NCBI RefSeq assembly: GCF_947623445.1
Contig: NC_135248.1
Span: forward strand, 3,348,977 to 3,412,976
DNA length: 64,000 nucleotides
Direction: 5' to 3'
DNA from: Clavelina lepadiformis
Taxonomy: Eukaryota > Chordata > Ascidiacea > Aplousobranchia > Clavelinidae
The translations under genes and the position numbers were made by a program. Positions 10,654 to 22,038 of the stretch are shown here, piece by piece. Each line of letters opens with the position of its first letter. Position 1 is the first letter of the stretch. The notes under the pieces were generated by a model. That model saw only the letters and a list, made by a program, of their open reading frames with translations, did not search any database and was not told the origin of the DNA.

Positions 10654-11290
10654 TCAAATCTTTTTACAGCCCACACAATCGAAGAGACGTTCGGCGGTTC
10701 TGAATTCTGGTTGAAATATTCTGAAACACGGAAGTTTTCTTGTCGAATCTTGACAAAGAGGGCATGACACGGTAGTTTCTCCGAACAGTAAAAGAAATTG
10801 CTGCTGATCGTCACAACAAGAAGTTATGACCTCATACTGATCTTGCACGCCCTACAATGAAAAGAAAGACAATCTTTGAAGTCCTGCTTTCAGCATGACA
10901 CTTGGGCTGTGTAACGTTGAAGTTCTTTTGGCAGCAACTCATGGTTTTCTTTTTGGGGTGTTGGTGTACATTTTCTGGGCTAAACAATGGTCTTTTCACG
11001 TCTTTATTTTCTTCGTTGCTCGGATTTGTTATGTCTTCCAAGATTAGATTCGACGCAGCCTCCGTCGGTTTGCCAGAAGGTGTTGGATATGATAGGTTGG
11101 TTGACGTCATCATTGGTTGTACATACGGCCAATAAACCTAAAAACTGTACAGCTGCTTCAGGTATTGTGACGCTATCTACCGCCACAAAAGATTTTACTC
11201 TTGTACAAATATCATAGAAATCAATAGGTTTATAGAGAGACTGCTTTTGTGGGTCAGTCACACTTACAGGCAGGTCAGCTAGGATAGGCT
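10654..11290 (-). CDS. Unidentified minus-strand coding segments, cysteine-pair C-terminus
   Basis: Not recognised. The last segment (10851-10654) follows a good acceptor (pyrimidine tract, TTGTAG) and reads GVQDQYEVITSCC, then CPLCQDS, and ends DCVGCKKI before TGA: three closely spaced Cys pairs in about 65 residues, like a small zinc-binding fold. Upstream, two overlapping minus frames look protein-like: 11113 to about 10880 (contains KRPLFSPENVHQHPKKKT) and about 11287 to 11010 (contains DPQKQSLYKPIDFYDICT). They could be joined by one or two short introns (for example GTATGT near 11125, GTTACA near 10917) or by a frameshift in a decayed gene. No convincing first exon was found. Only the terminal exon is reasonably supported. 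Confidence 0.33.
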
Positions 11291-11315
11291 AGAGCCGCTA
11301 GATGAAAGGTTCTGT

Positions 11316-11383
11316 ATGCGCTTAGCGCTTGGAGTTGTGCTTGCTGTGACGATTGGGATTGGTGTTGATGAAATTACCAGTAC
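11316..11383 (+). other. Possible isolated signal-peptide-like first exon
   Basis: ATG at 11316 opens a short frame (MRLALGVVLAVTIGIGV...) that looks like a cleavable signal peptide and ends at a perfect GTAAGT donor at 11384. Joined to the acceptor at 14470 it would stay in frame with the IP6K coding exon, but IP6K is a cytosolic/nuclear enzyme and one in three random joins would keep frame. It may be chance, an alternative first exon, or part of an unseen gene. Confidence 0.2.
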
Positions 11384-11883
11384 GTAAGTTTACATCTAGG
11401 CTTATGTACCGGTAACCTATTATTTAATTAAACTAGCTAGGCCTAGGCTAAATAGATTTGGCTAATGTTTTTATTCATTGTATAGGCTGTTGTTCACTAT
11501 AAGGTCAACATCAGTATATTTGAGTGATTTTGTCATTAGGTTACAGTACGGTATTATGTTATATATACCTCATATTACACCTCTTTACCGGTACTGTCTG
11601 ACTATTGGCTATAACAAACCTTAATCAAGCTAATGTTTTATGACGCATTGGTTTGGTACTTGCCTATATGATAATCCGATTCCTACCATATCTCCTTATC
11701 ATGCAACATGGTATTTTTCTTATGGTTTGGTTATAAGCGAATTTTTTGTCATACGATAAAGGCAACAGACTGTTAGTCCATGCAGTGTGTGCTATAAAAC
11801 AGTCGTTTGCTGAAAAACCTAGGTTTGGTTGGTGGCCCTGCTAAAAGCACCACTGTCTGACTGTAAAACTGTTATTAATAACT

Positions 11884-12096
11884 TGCAAGCCCTACCAGAA
11901 AGTTTGTATTATGTGCAAGATTTCTCCGGCGCAGAAAATTGTCTTCTGAGCCAATTTTCTGGAACAGAATTGCCGTATTGTCTTATATTGTATATAATGA
12001 GTAGCCTATTAAGTTGGTATGGTGCAAATTTTTGCGTTAAATTTATTGGCGCATTTATCCGACACACCGAAAGCAAACTTTCAAGTAGGGCTTGCA
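11884..12096. mobile_element. ~213-bp inverted-repeat MITE, copy 2
   Basis: Terminal inverted repeats of about 23 bp: left 11884-11906 (tgcaagccctaccagaaag...) and right 12074-12096 (...tcaagtagggcttgca), with two or three mismatches. The body aligns with the reverse complement of 8033-8236. No ORF of its own is likely. Confidence 0.65.
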
Positions 12097-12119
12097 CGTT
12101 TTAAACCATCAAAGTTTTG

Positions 12120-12220
12120 GGTCTAGTGCAGAAGTGCACAATCGCGTGATGCATTAGTATACTAGACCTCTGCAGACCCAAATTGTGACGTCATTTGGTT
12201 GTCCACTTCTGCACTAGACC
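12120..12220. mobile_element. 101-bp palindromic-ended MITE with 10-bp target duplication
   Basis: Starts ggtctagtgcagaagtg and ends with its exact reverse complement cacttctgcactagacc (17 bp perfect inverted repeat, with a few more bases after one mismatch). It is flanked on both sides by caaagttttg (12110-12119 and 12221-12230). This is the best-defined copy of the ggtctag family. A 9-10 bp duplication is typical of Mutator-like (MULE) transposition. Confidence 0.75.
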
Positions 12221-12230
12221 CAAAGTTTTG

Positions 12231-14470
12231 CTACTTTTTTCCTATATATCAATTGTTTGTAAGCATATTTCTTGGATTCTTGAGCAACTGTGTAATAAAT
12301 AAGTTACCACCATTTTATCGCCCCTCAGTCAAAGGTGAAAAATAAATGATACGACACGTAATTACTCGGAGGATCAACCGGGAAGTTTCTTCCGATAATT
12401 CTCTGATACAATAACTAGTTCTCGACAAAAAACCATTCATGTTTTGTTCAGACTGGTACAGAAGCAAAAGAGACTCTTAGACTGTTGCCACGACGCTCTC
12501 TGGTTGCCATGGCGCTCTCTGGTTGCCACCCACTTTTGCAACACCAACTCACCACATATTCTTCGTTTCCTATAAATTGAAAAGCTTGTCATATTTTCAT
12601 CCGCATTGTCTGTTTTACTCGACGGGACATTAATATCTGATGAAATGAGGATTAGCTTATATCAGACGTTTCATTCGATATAGGTAGGTTTGAAACCCAT
12701 TAATAAATAGAATTTAATCATTTTAAGAGCAAAATGTTCTAAGTTAAAACTTAATTTGCTGGAGCCAAAATAATGGAAATGATACATTTACAATCCAGAC
12801 CCTGATGTTTTGATAGATGCTGCAACCATTATCAATGTTGACATTGACATTGGAATTGAATTTAATCATTTCAATACGATAATTGTTATTTCATTAGTAA
12901 TTAATGTCCTGTTGTGTAAAACAGATAGGTAGAGACGATATGAAAAAGGAAACGAGTCATTTTTTGTTTAGAAAATAAATGAGAAAACTTCACCAACAGG
13001 CCTTCAATGAATACATAGTGACGTCAAAGTTGTCACATAGGTGAGGTAAGTTAGGCATGTGATGATATCGGTAGATACTGCCACCTCAGTTCCTCATCGA
13101 TCTTTTGTAAGTAAAAGCCAAAGTTGCCGTGTTTGTTTATTGTGTTTTTAGTGCAAGAGCGAAACTTTGATAATAATGGACCATCTTTGGGACCGTTGAA
13201 AACTTGCTTAATTAAATCAGTAATGCCTTCTTGGCATTTGGTCTAAAGCAGATTTATTAAACTTGTCTCCAGATTTGATGGCAATGACTACTATTTAACT
13301 TGTTCCATACATGAGCAATTTATTTAGATTAAATACCAACAACACAAACAGATGTGGGTCTATCAAATGTGTTTTTTGCAGATTGACTTCACTGACTTTT
13401 TGAATGATTTTACCTACTCATTAGTCCAGTATAACCGTAATTATTGTAAAATTAAAGTGACTGGTCACATTAGGTAGTTGATTAAACATGGTATATAATC
13501 CGACAGTTCTGCCCAAAAATAATGTGATTGCTTTATCTGGATTTAATTCCATATATTAAAAAGCAGAAAAAAATTTAATCAAGGATAAAAAGGTTGAATT
13601 GCTGTCTTGTTATATGGCTGGGGATGATTGTTAACTCAGGTTCTGCTGTATAATAAACAAACGAATGCTCACAACATTATTATGAGTCATGACATCTGCA
13701 TGAAAACATCATTAAGCTATTATTGTGTGAATATGATGTCAGAGTGTTTATCATATACGTCATAAGGTTTGCAAATATTTTTTAAGACTTGATATAATGA
13801 GACTTTTAAATAAACATTGATATAATTGTTTCTGACTCATCTGGAATTTTTTAAGAAAGACAAATTGAACTTTTCAATCAAGTATTTTTGCTCTCAGAGA
13901 TACACAGCAAAACTTTCATTGTATAACATATGTACTGATGCAATTTGATATCAAAGGCTCTTAATTTTTGTTGTTAATCATTGACTACTTTGTCCTTTCC
14001 TGGAAAGTCCTCTTTTTTGTTGTTAGGATTAGTGTAAACTTCTATTGGTGTTTCCAATGGGGAACTAACGTACTTGTAAATACCAAGTGGTAAACTACCG
14101 TACTTCTTCTTTGTGTACTAAATCGTAACTTATAAATTGCTACATCAACCTTTTTACACTGTTACCTTGAAATCATGATGGTTTATTGTTTATGATGATG
14201 ATGATAGGTTATATACAGGAAAAGAATTTGCTGATTTGTAAAACCTTAATAAAACAAGTTTTACTGAATGCACAGCTGCAAATATTAAGCATTATAAGCT
14301 GAGCCATCAAATTAGCAGAATGTTATTCATCATTAGACTATAACATCATAGCAGATTTTCATTGTCTATGACATATTAAAAATCTGAATTTTTTTATCAT
14401 AATATTTACCTTCTCAATACGATATATATATATATACCTGTATAACTATTTCTTTTTTTTTTTGATGTAG
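12231..14470. other. Intergenic or 5' intron region upstream of IP6K
   Basis: No coding sequence recognised. It includes a 19-bp tandem repeat (ctctctggttgcca units, about 12490-12530), an (AT)n microsatellite at about 14420-14436 and, at 14450-14470, a long T-tract ending in GATGTAG that forms a strong acceptor for the first IP6K coding exon. Confidence 0.4.
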
Positions 14471-14537
14471 ACATTTTGTTAAGTGTTACATATACGTCAA
14501 ATTGTGTAATTTATTTTGTGGTTGTTCTGCTAGCGAA

Positions 14538-17500
14538 ATGGTGATTATGAACAATGCACATGATTTGCATACTGGTCCAGACATACCTTATGGAAGTTAT
14601 GGACAGGGAATTACCTTAGAACCATTTTTACATCAAGTAAGTTGTGTAAATATACATAAAAAGCAAGAATTTAACAGAGTATTAAGATCTACAATATTGG
14701 TGGGCCTACATATTTAACTCAAGCATTATCAGACAGTAATTTTTTAACCATTGCACAGTCTCACAGTTTAAAATGTAAACAATTGTGATAAATGTAATTT
14801 ATAACTAAAGAATTAAAAGTTTACTGACATTTGCATGACAGCATTTTGTCACTCTCAGGTATCTGGTCGAGCTACGATGATGTGTTTGAATGAAACAACT
14901 GTATGCAAACCATTGAATTACCGTGAGCATTTTTTTTACAAATCTCTACCACCAGACATTTTGCAATTTACTCCAAGATTCAAAGGTTAGTATTTTTTCA
15001 CGATAATTCTTTTTACTGGTAACTGTGCAAGTAGGAGTCAACTTTCCTTTAGTCATTGTATTTATTTTCCTTCCTGCAGCGTTTGGTTTAATCTGCTTTG
15101 CTTCACAGCAGACACTGTATCTTACTCTTTGACAACAAAATCTCTGTTGTCACGCTGTGTAATTTATAACACTTGTTTGCAAGGTTAATTGCCGACAACA
15201 TGCATGGTAGTCTTCATTGACATGACGTGTATAACATACCTATGAATTTCCAATAGAGTTCACAGTTATGTATCATTGCCTCGCAATGTGTAGAAGGCGA
15301 TTGACTGTTTGATAAGCAAATGTCCGCAGAGTTTCGTCACGTTGCAATGATTTATTGTGTGGGCAGGTTTGGCATGACTATCTGCAATGTTTTTCCTTTT
15401 CATCTTACTGGTGGCAGCAAACTACTTGTGCATGCTTTCAGGTTATTATCATTTAGAGATATAAAAATCTTGTTTATGCCATGCTTCTTGTTTGCATCTC
15501 ATTTGTGGGTTGCACTTCGCAGATTTGTTTGTTTGTGCTAGCTCTTGTGCTTTGCCAAGGGCAATAAACAAGTGTAGTGCTGCATGATCGTTTCTACTAT
15601 ACGTTTTGTCTTGTGTTACTGAGTTTCATTATCCTGTTTAACTAAATGCAAATTTCATACAATGGCTGTTGCTTTATCGGTACCGTAACTGTATATATAT
15701 ATGGGTTTTTAATTCGGATAACACACATAATTATGGTTATTTTTGGTAGCAGACATTTTCCTGACTGCTAAATGTATTTCTGAGTAGTGAGAAAATTTAA
15801 TTTTCTCCTTTTTTGATTGCATTAAATCATTTTAGTTCACAATTTCTTATAATAAAAGTTCAGAGAAGATGAAATATTTACATATTATCATACTATCTAT
15901 ATCTAGATATTACTATATAGACTGAAATTTAACTATAAAAAATAGATATATGTAGTTCAACATTCGAATCAAAATTAGTACTCGGTGTATAAAAACATTT
16001 TTCTATCGTATTCAGGAGTAGTGAATGTCAACATAGAGGAGGCAGCAGACGGGTCCGTTATCTTGACGGCTTACCCATATCAGGCTGACGAAGATTCGGA
16101 AAATCTGATGAAATTGCCAGATGCTTTTTACAGCAGTGAAGAGGAACAGGTACGTTTATTTCCATTTAATTTAAATTATAAGCATCACGACAGGTTTTTG
16201 CGGTCTGTTACTTATTCCGTGCCCTGTTGATTTATTTTGTAACTTGAGCTTGTGCTTTTCTGCTATACTCAGTCTCACGCTACATGTATTATTTGCATCA
16301 TGGAAACACAATGCATTTAAAGCAATGATTTATTGTGTTTCACACCAATTTATTCATTATTTACTTTCTTCACTTTATTTTGCTGTGAAAACATGAACAC
16401 ACCAAAGAATCCAATTTGCATAGATTGCAGTTGAGATTAAACATGAAGAACACTGAGACAATACTACTGAAACATGGATGTTTTTGTTTTAATCTAGTTG
16501 ACATATGTCTATTGCCGATCTTAGGTTGAAAAGTTTTACGCTTTTGTAACTAGTTTGACTAACGCTGGAAAGACAAGTTCTTCATAGCAACTTGCCCGTG
16601 ATAAACCATTAATCACCAAGACCTTGGCATAGTACACAGATGAAAATATTTTTTTATCAATCTTTGTATCATAAATTATGGTACTAGTTTAGTCTTACTG
16701 AGAATTGATACCAGTTATGACAACGTTTTACCAACAAAAGCATTTGTCATTATTAATGATTAGTAATGTCGGCATCACTTCCTGTGATAGAAAAAGTGAA
16801 GCGTTACAGCAGTGATGGTCACATTACTGCATAAGTACGTGCTGTTTGTGTAATAATGCTATCTAACACAAAACACATATGTATGATATGTATCTGTGAC
16901 GTTGTGAAGACAACGTGATTATATTGCCTAATGACTTCCAGGCTTATTTTTTATGGTGTAAATATAATTGTTGTTTTTTTCTATGATGTTGAAGAGCAAA
17001 AATAGTGTTTATGATACTATTTATTGTAATATTTTTGAATTATGTAAAGTGTATATCTAACATTGTTAACCTTGGTTACGTTGATAAGATTACATTTACT
17101 CATATTGACATCTGCATTTACTAGTGTTATGAAGATTCTTTTTGAAGTGTCATGATTTGTATGGAGCTTTGTGTTCCTCATTTTTCAATCATTTCCACAC
17201 TTCCTGTCCCTGCGTATAAGTGATATATGTGGTTTTATTGTTGCAGTTTCCTATATAAGTATACCATTTAACTGGCCAGCGTGAGTTGTTTCGAATAAGC
17301 TTTTGTTGCTTTCGGCTGATGGTATTAATTGCTATGAATGAAGTTTTCTTAGCAAACTGTTGTTATGAAGCTTGTCTGGCTCAGTGTGTTGGTGCACTCA
17401 TTGTATGTGTTGCTAGGCAGTATATTCATTTTTATATATATTCCCATAATGATGTGGTGCTTCTTGTGGTCATTGATATCACGACTTCAAAGAGTGCTGT

Positions 17501-19539
17501 TGGAGCAAAATTAACGGTCTTTTGGTTTTCTTCTTTAAAATGACTAAAATCGTGACATGTTTACACTGTTTCAGGAGTCTGAAAGTTCAACAAAAAACCA
17601 TACATCTATTGAAAGAAATTCGGCAGATATAATTCCTCAATCTCCCCAGAAAAGGTGCCAGTAACCTTTTTAAAATATCATTGTGACCTCAAACAGCTAT
17701 TGTGTCTCCTCCCAAAACGCATGCATCATCATTATTAAAATTGACATTACAGGATTCGACTGAAAAGAACTGGAAGTGTGCATGTCGACTTTGATCACAA
17801 ACTCCATGATGGAAGACACCCTGATCAAGCCACGAATCAGCATCATCTCCCCATAAATCCTTGGATATTTAAAGTCTACAAGGAAGGGCTTCGGAGGCAA
17901 CTGCAAAGCAAACATCGAACAGTTCAAAGTGAGCTTTTTAATCTGAAGGTTGTTTTTTTTACATAATATAATAATATAAGCATAATATATAAGCAGTGCA
18001 TAATATAATATAAGCAATGCACTAATAAGTTTGTAAAAGTGTAAATTCGTTTAAATCATTTTGTATTTTGTGATCTTATGTTTTTTTACTGAATTTTTGT
18101 AGAATGCATTTTGCTTGAAAACGTTACTTACCAGTTTCGGAGGCCTTGTGTGCTTGATCTCAAAATGGGCACACGTTTCCATGGTGATTATGACGATGAT
18201 GACAAGAAAATGCGCCACGAACGGAAATGTGCTGCCACAACCACACAAAAACTTGGTCTCCGACTTTCGGGAATGCAGGTATACTTAAAAACTACAATTT
18301 AGCAATTACCATACCAGATATCACAGCTGATTGTCTCGTGTAGTTTATAAACGTTAAGTTAAGTTTTGTCACTGTTTGGTCCGATAAACCTGTTGCTGTT
18401 GTAATCAATTTTAAGGACATTATGTTATGTTGAACACTGGATCTCACTATTGTGGACTGTGTCTTGCCTTATTTGGTATGATAAGCTTTTTTGTATACCA
18501 GTGCACCAATTAGTATTGAGTGAGTTGATGATAACAGCAAATGTAACATGATGCTACGATACAGCTTAGTATGACAAAGCATTTTTGAACCTGATCAATA
18601 GGGTCTCTTTTTGTTTTGGAAGACGATAGCTGTTTATTTTTTCTATACAGCCTTTTTCAGGACGTGGGGCAATACCATGACAAAATTCTATATTTGTAAT
18701 CAACAATTTCCGTCAGGTATTGTGATGTAACAAACGTTGATTGTGTGTAGGTTTACCATCGGGACTCTGGAAAGTTTCTTTGTCGGGACAAATACTTCGG
18801 CCGCACGCTGGACAAAACAGGTCTCAGAAACGTGTTGCATCAGTTCTTCTTCGACGGGCGCCGCACCCGCCGCGAACTCTTAACCCCGGTTTTAAAACGT
18901 CTACGATCGATCCGGGACAGTTTGCGGCGTTTGCCCTCTTATAGGTTCTACTCCAGTTCCCTTCTAGTAATGTACGACGGTGATTCCCACAATACCGTCG
19001 ACGTGAGTGTAAAAAATATGCCAACGGACAACAGTTTGGACGAAGTGCTTGCCAGTAATTGTTCCAGACTTGAGGATCACTGTGTACCGGTTTGTGTTGA
19101 GTCGTGTCGCGAATCAGAGTCCAAATGCAAGAATGTGGTTGATGCCGAAGTGCGACCTTCGTCTAACTGGGAATCCTGCATTCAGCCTTCTTCTTCTTGC
19201 GATAACTGTGAGCCAGTTGCTTTGGAAACGAGCTCCCATAAATCACCTGCAATCTCCGCTGCTGCTGAAAGCGAACAACAAAATGAAAAGTGCTCCACGT
19301 CCACTTCATCTGACCCAAGCGCCCGGCAACCGATGTCCCAAGGGCAAACAGATACGAATCCGGTCACGGTGGACATTCGTATGATTGATTTCGCCAAAGC
19401 AACGAACAATCAAATAGACAGTTCATTCATTCACGACGGTCCTGACCACGGATACATATTTGGCTTGACAAACTTGATCAAGATTTTAAAGGAAATTTCC
19501 AAAAACAAGAACGAACCAGATTTTTCATATTTTGACTAG
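14538..19539 (+). CDS. IP6K: Inositol hexakisphosphate kinase (7 coding exons)
   Basis: Coding exons 14538-14636 (the exon itself probably starts at 14471), 14859-14985, 16016-16149, 17575-17654, 17753-17928, 18103-18278 and 18751-19539 join without frame breaks into about 526 residues. The order matches vertebrate IP6K1-3: LEPFLHQ, then VCKPL, FYKSLPP and FTPRFKG, a variable acidic/Ser insert, NPW, LLENV, the inositol-binding PxxxDxKxG signature PCVLDLKMG (Asp224, Lys226), GMQVY, YRFYSSSLLVMYDG, and the metal-binding MIDFAKA (Asp477) near the C-terminus. The enzyme phosphorylates InsP6 to the pyrophosphate 5-InsP7. Exon 5 uses donor GTGAGC at 17929; the apparent later donor at 17949 would break frame. 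The last exon carries the C-lobe and is notably richer in G+C near 18840-18900. The upstream start could be earlier if a spliced 5' exon contributes coding sequence. Confidence 0.92.
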
Positions 19540-22038
19540 TAGCTAGCCCAATTTATACGCACTTGGTTTTTGAGAATTGTTATTATTCAAAAAGATAATC
19601 AACTTGGTTCGAATTTGGAAGCAATGTTGCCTGCAGCACGATTCAATGGTGAAAGCTTGCGATGTATTAACGATAAAAAGCGAATGCATTGTGTGTTGCT
19701 AGGTGATATGCTCAACTCTTTGCTATGGGTCATTCATCAGTAATAGTGATGTTGCTGCCACAATTTAACTAAACCTGCATTTTAAATGCTTCTGGCTAAA
19801 AACATGAAGCATTTCAGTGGCTTGCTTTAATGGCCCTATCATATAACAAAGCTTAATTTATTGTTAACTTGAGGTAGGTTGCCCAACATAACTTTATGTT
19901 CCAATCAGAGATACACAGTTTCCATCCATGCCATTTCGCCGTTTGTTGTGTAGTTCCTACAGTATGTTTAACTTTAGTCAATAAGTTTAGCGTTATTTCG
20001 TATGTTTCAGTTTTTTGACCCCCAGTAAATATACAAGGTCTTAGGTTTAGTGAAGTTCCTTGCTGGCGATTACACTGTTTGTTACAACTACTTAGATTTG
20101 CAGTGAATATGGTTTTTGTTATGTTAGTAGAATTGTCGTAACAGTTTTGCTGTTTGTGCAATTTTATATGTTTGCGATTGACAATTTATTCCAATTTTCA
20201 GGACTTTTTCTTTTAAAGGGAAAGCCAACACGCCTTCCAACCCTCAGTCAGGGATATTTTTTCATAATAATGAACTTTCCGCTTTTCGTGATCGTAGCCC
20301 AGTTACATTGTGGTCATTTTTTTGCAATTAGACATTCCCCGTTGATTGCGCTTTTTATATTCTTCACTAAGACTCACCAAATGCATGTTAAAGTGTTGTC
20401 TGTCCATTGTGGTTCGTGTCGCGCATTTCGTACATAATACGTTTAGTTTTCAGTGGTTTAATGTTGTGAAAAAACACTGCTTGATCTCTGCGAAAAGATC
20501 CTCCGCGTTTTTTGTTACTTACTTTTCTTGTTTGTTGTCGTATAATTTCCCCTAATGTGTTCACATTCTTTTTATTATAATTATTGACTTTTGCATCCGC
20601 CAGCGAAAATTTATCTCTGCATTCGCCCTGTTAAACATTGTGTTGTGCGTGGTGGTGACAGACTGGCACTTACAATACCGCAACTGCTTTTAACAGGTAA
20701 CAGGCTTTGCAGAAGTGTCAATATCTATAAGGTATTATGTGAAACGCGTTTAACATCTTAAGTTACTTGCTAATAAACTTCTATTCTTTCAATTTATGAC
20801 GCGAACGCGTTTTCTGTGTTGGTTTTTCAGATGCTTGTGGTGTTTAAGATTACAACGAGACAACTCACTGCAATAAAAAGGTAGAAGGAAAACTTGATAA
20901 TGAAATGATAGAACTAACAACAATAGAAATATAGAATTCAATCCGCTAACTTAAGTGGTCATTAACCTATCTAAAGAGATAGGCTTTTCCATGCAAAGTA
21001 CGTTAAACCCACGAGCTGTTATCAGTAAGCCACGACATGAAACTCCCTGAATTTTGTCTTGCAACAAGATCAAGGCTAGAACACCCTGCATTTTTATTTG
21101 GGAAAAACTCCTTGCACTAAACCAACCACTTTAATTTCACAGCAAGTTTTAAGCTTGTAAGTTTTTGACAAATACTCGAAAAACACGAAACTTTCAAACC
21201 TTACCCTGGACCTGCAACCAGCTATCGCCCAAACACAAAGCGATCCAGACAGACTGATGTTTGACGCTCATTGAACAGAAACAATTGCTTTGTTTAATAT
21301 GACGCTTTCGGTACGACAACGGCAACAACGCAGTGTTGCACATTTAAAATCATCCATTTAAAGGGCCATGACCCCATAACAACGCATGTTGAGCTAGCTA
21401 GCTATTTTCTTCAAATCTATTTCTATTTTCTTCAAACACAAAGGTATTTGAGTATCTCGTCAAACGAAACGAGTACAGCGAGCACCTGGTCAGCCTTTGG
21501 GAAAAACGGGCGCAAAAATGAAAGATATTTATTCAAAAATTATAAATTGCACCAAGTTATGTACAGTACAAACACAGTTTTTATAGACGGGCTGTGTACT
21601 TGGGCTGATAGGCGGAGACAACACATTCGGTAGCAACGGGCAATGAAATCTTTGGTAGCGTCTGAATACATTCTGGGCCAAGTAACACTGAATAGCCGAT
21701 TTGGTTATTTCTTAACAAGTAACTTTATTGCACCAAGTAATTACTCTGCCCAGGTGGCGCGAAGTACTGGCATTGAAAACGTTGACGTGCATCTGATGAC
21801 GTTTCACATGCATTTGTAGGGAGGTAATTGACGTAGTCGCTTTAAACCACTATTTTTCAAGTAATAAACGATATCATTCTAACACTGCATAACCAAAGTT
21901 AAGTAAAAAAGACGTTTTGCTTCACACGATTATTGGGATCCTATGCATTAAAACTACATTTCTGAATGCGAGTATAATAACGCAAGTACAGCAATGAAGC
22001 GTTTTAGCAGGTCTTTTCAGAATTAACGAAATCCGCAA
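19540..22038. other. Convergent intergenic region between IP6K and PGM3
   Basis: Only weak ORFs with no family resemblance. It should contain both 3' UTRs; a possible minus-strand AATAAA for PGM3 lies at 21724-21729. No mobile element was recognised. Confidence 0.45.

Noticed and set aside
17929-17948. IP6K exon 5 extended to the donor at 17949
   Set aside because: It would put exon 6 out of frame; the GTGAGC donor at 17929 restores the conserved LLENV junction.
18824-19409. ORFs in other frames within the last IP6K exon
   Set aside because: They overlap the conserved IP6K frame, and their products lack any family features.
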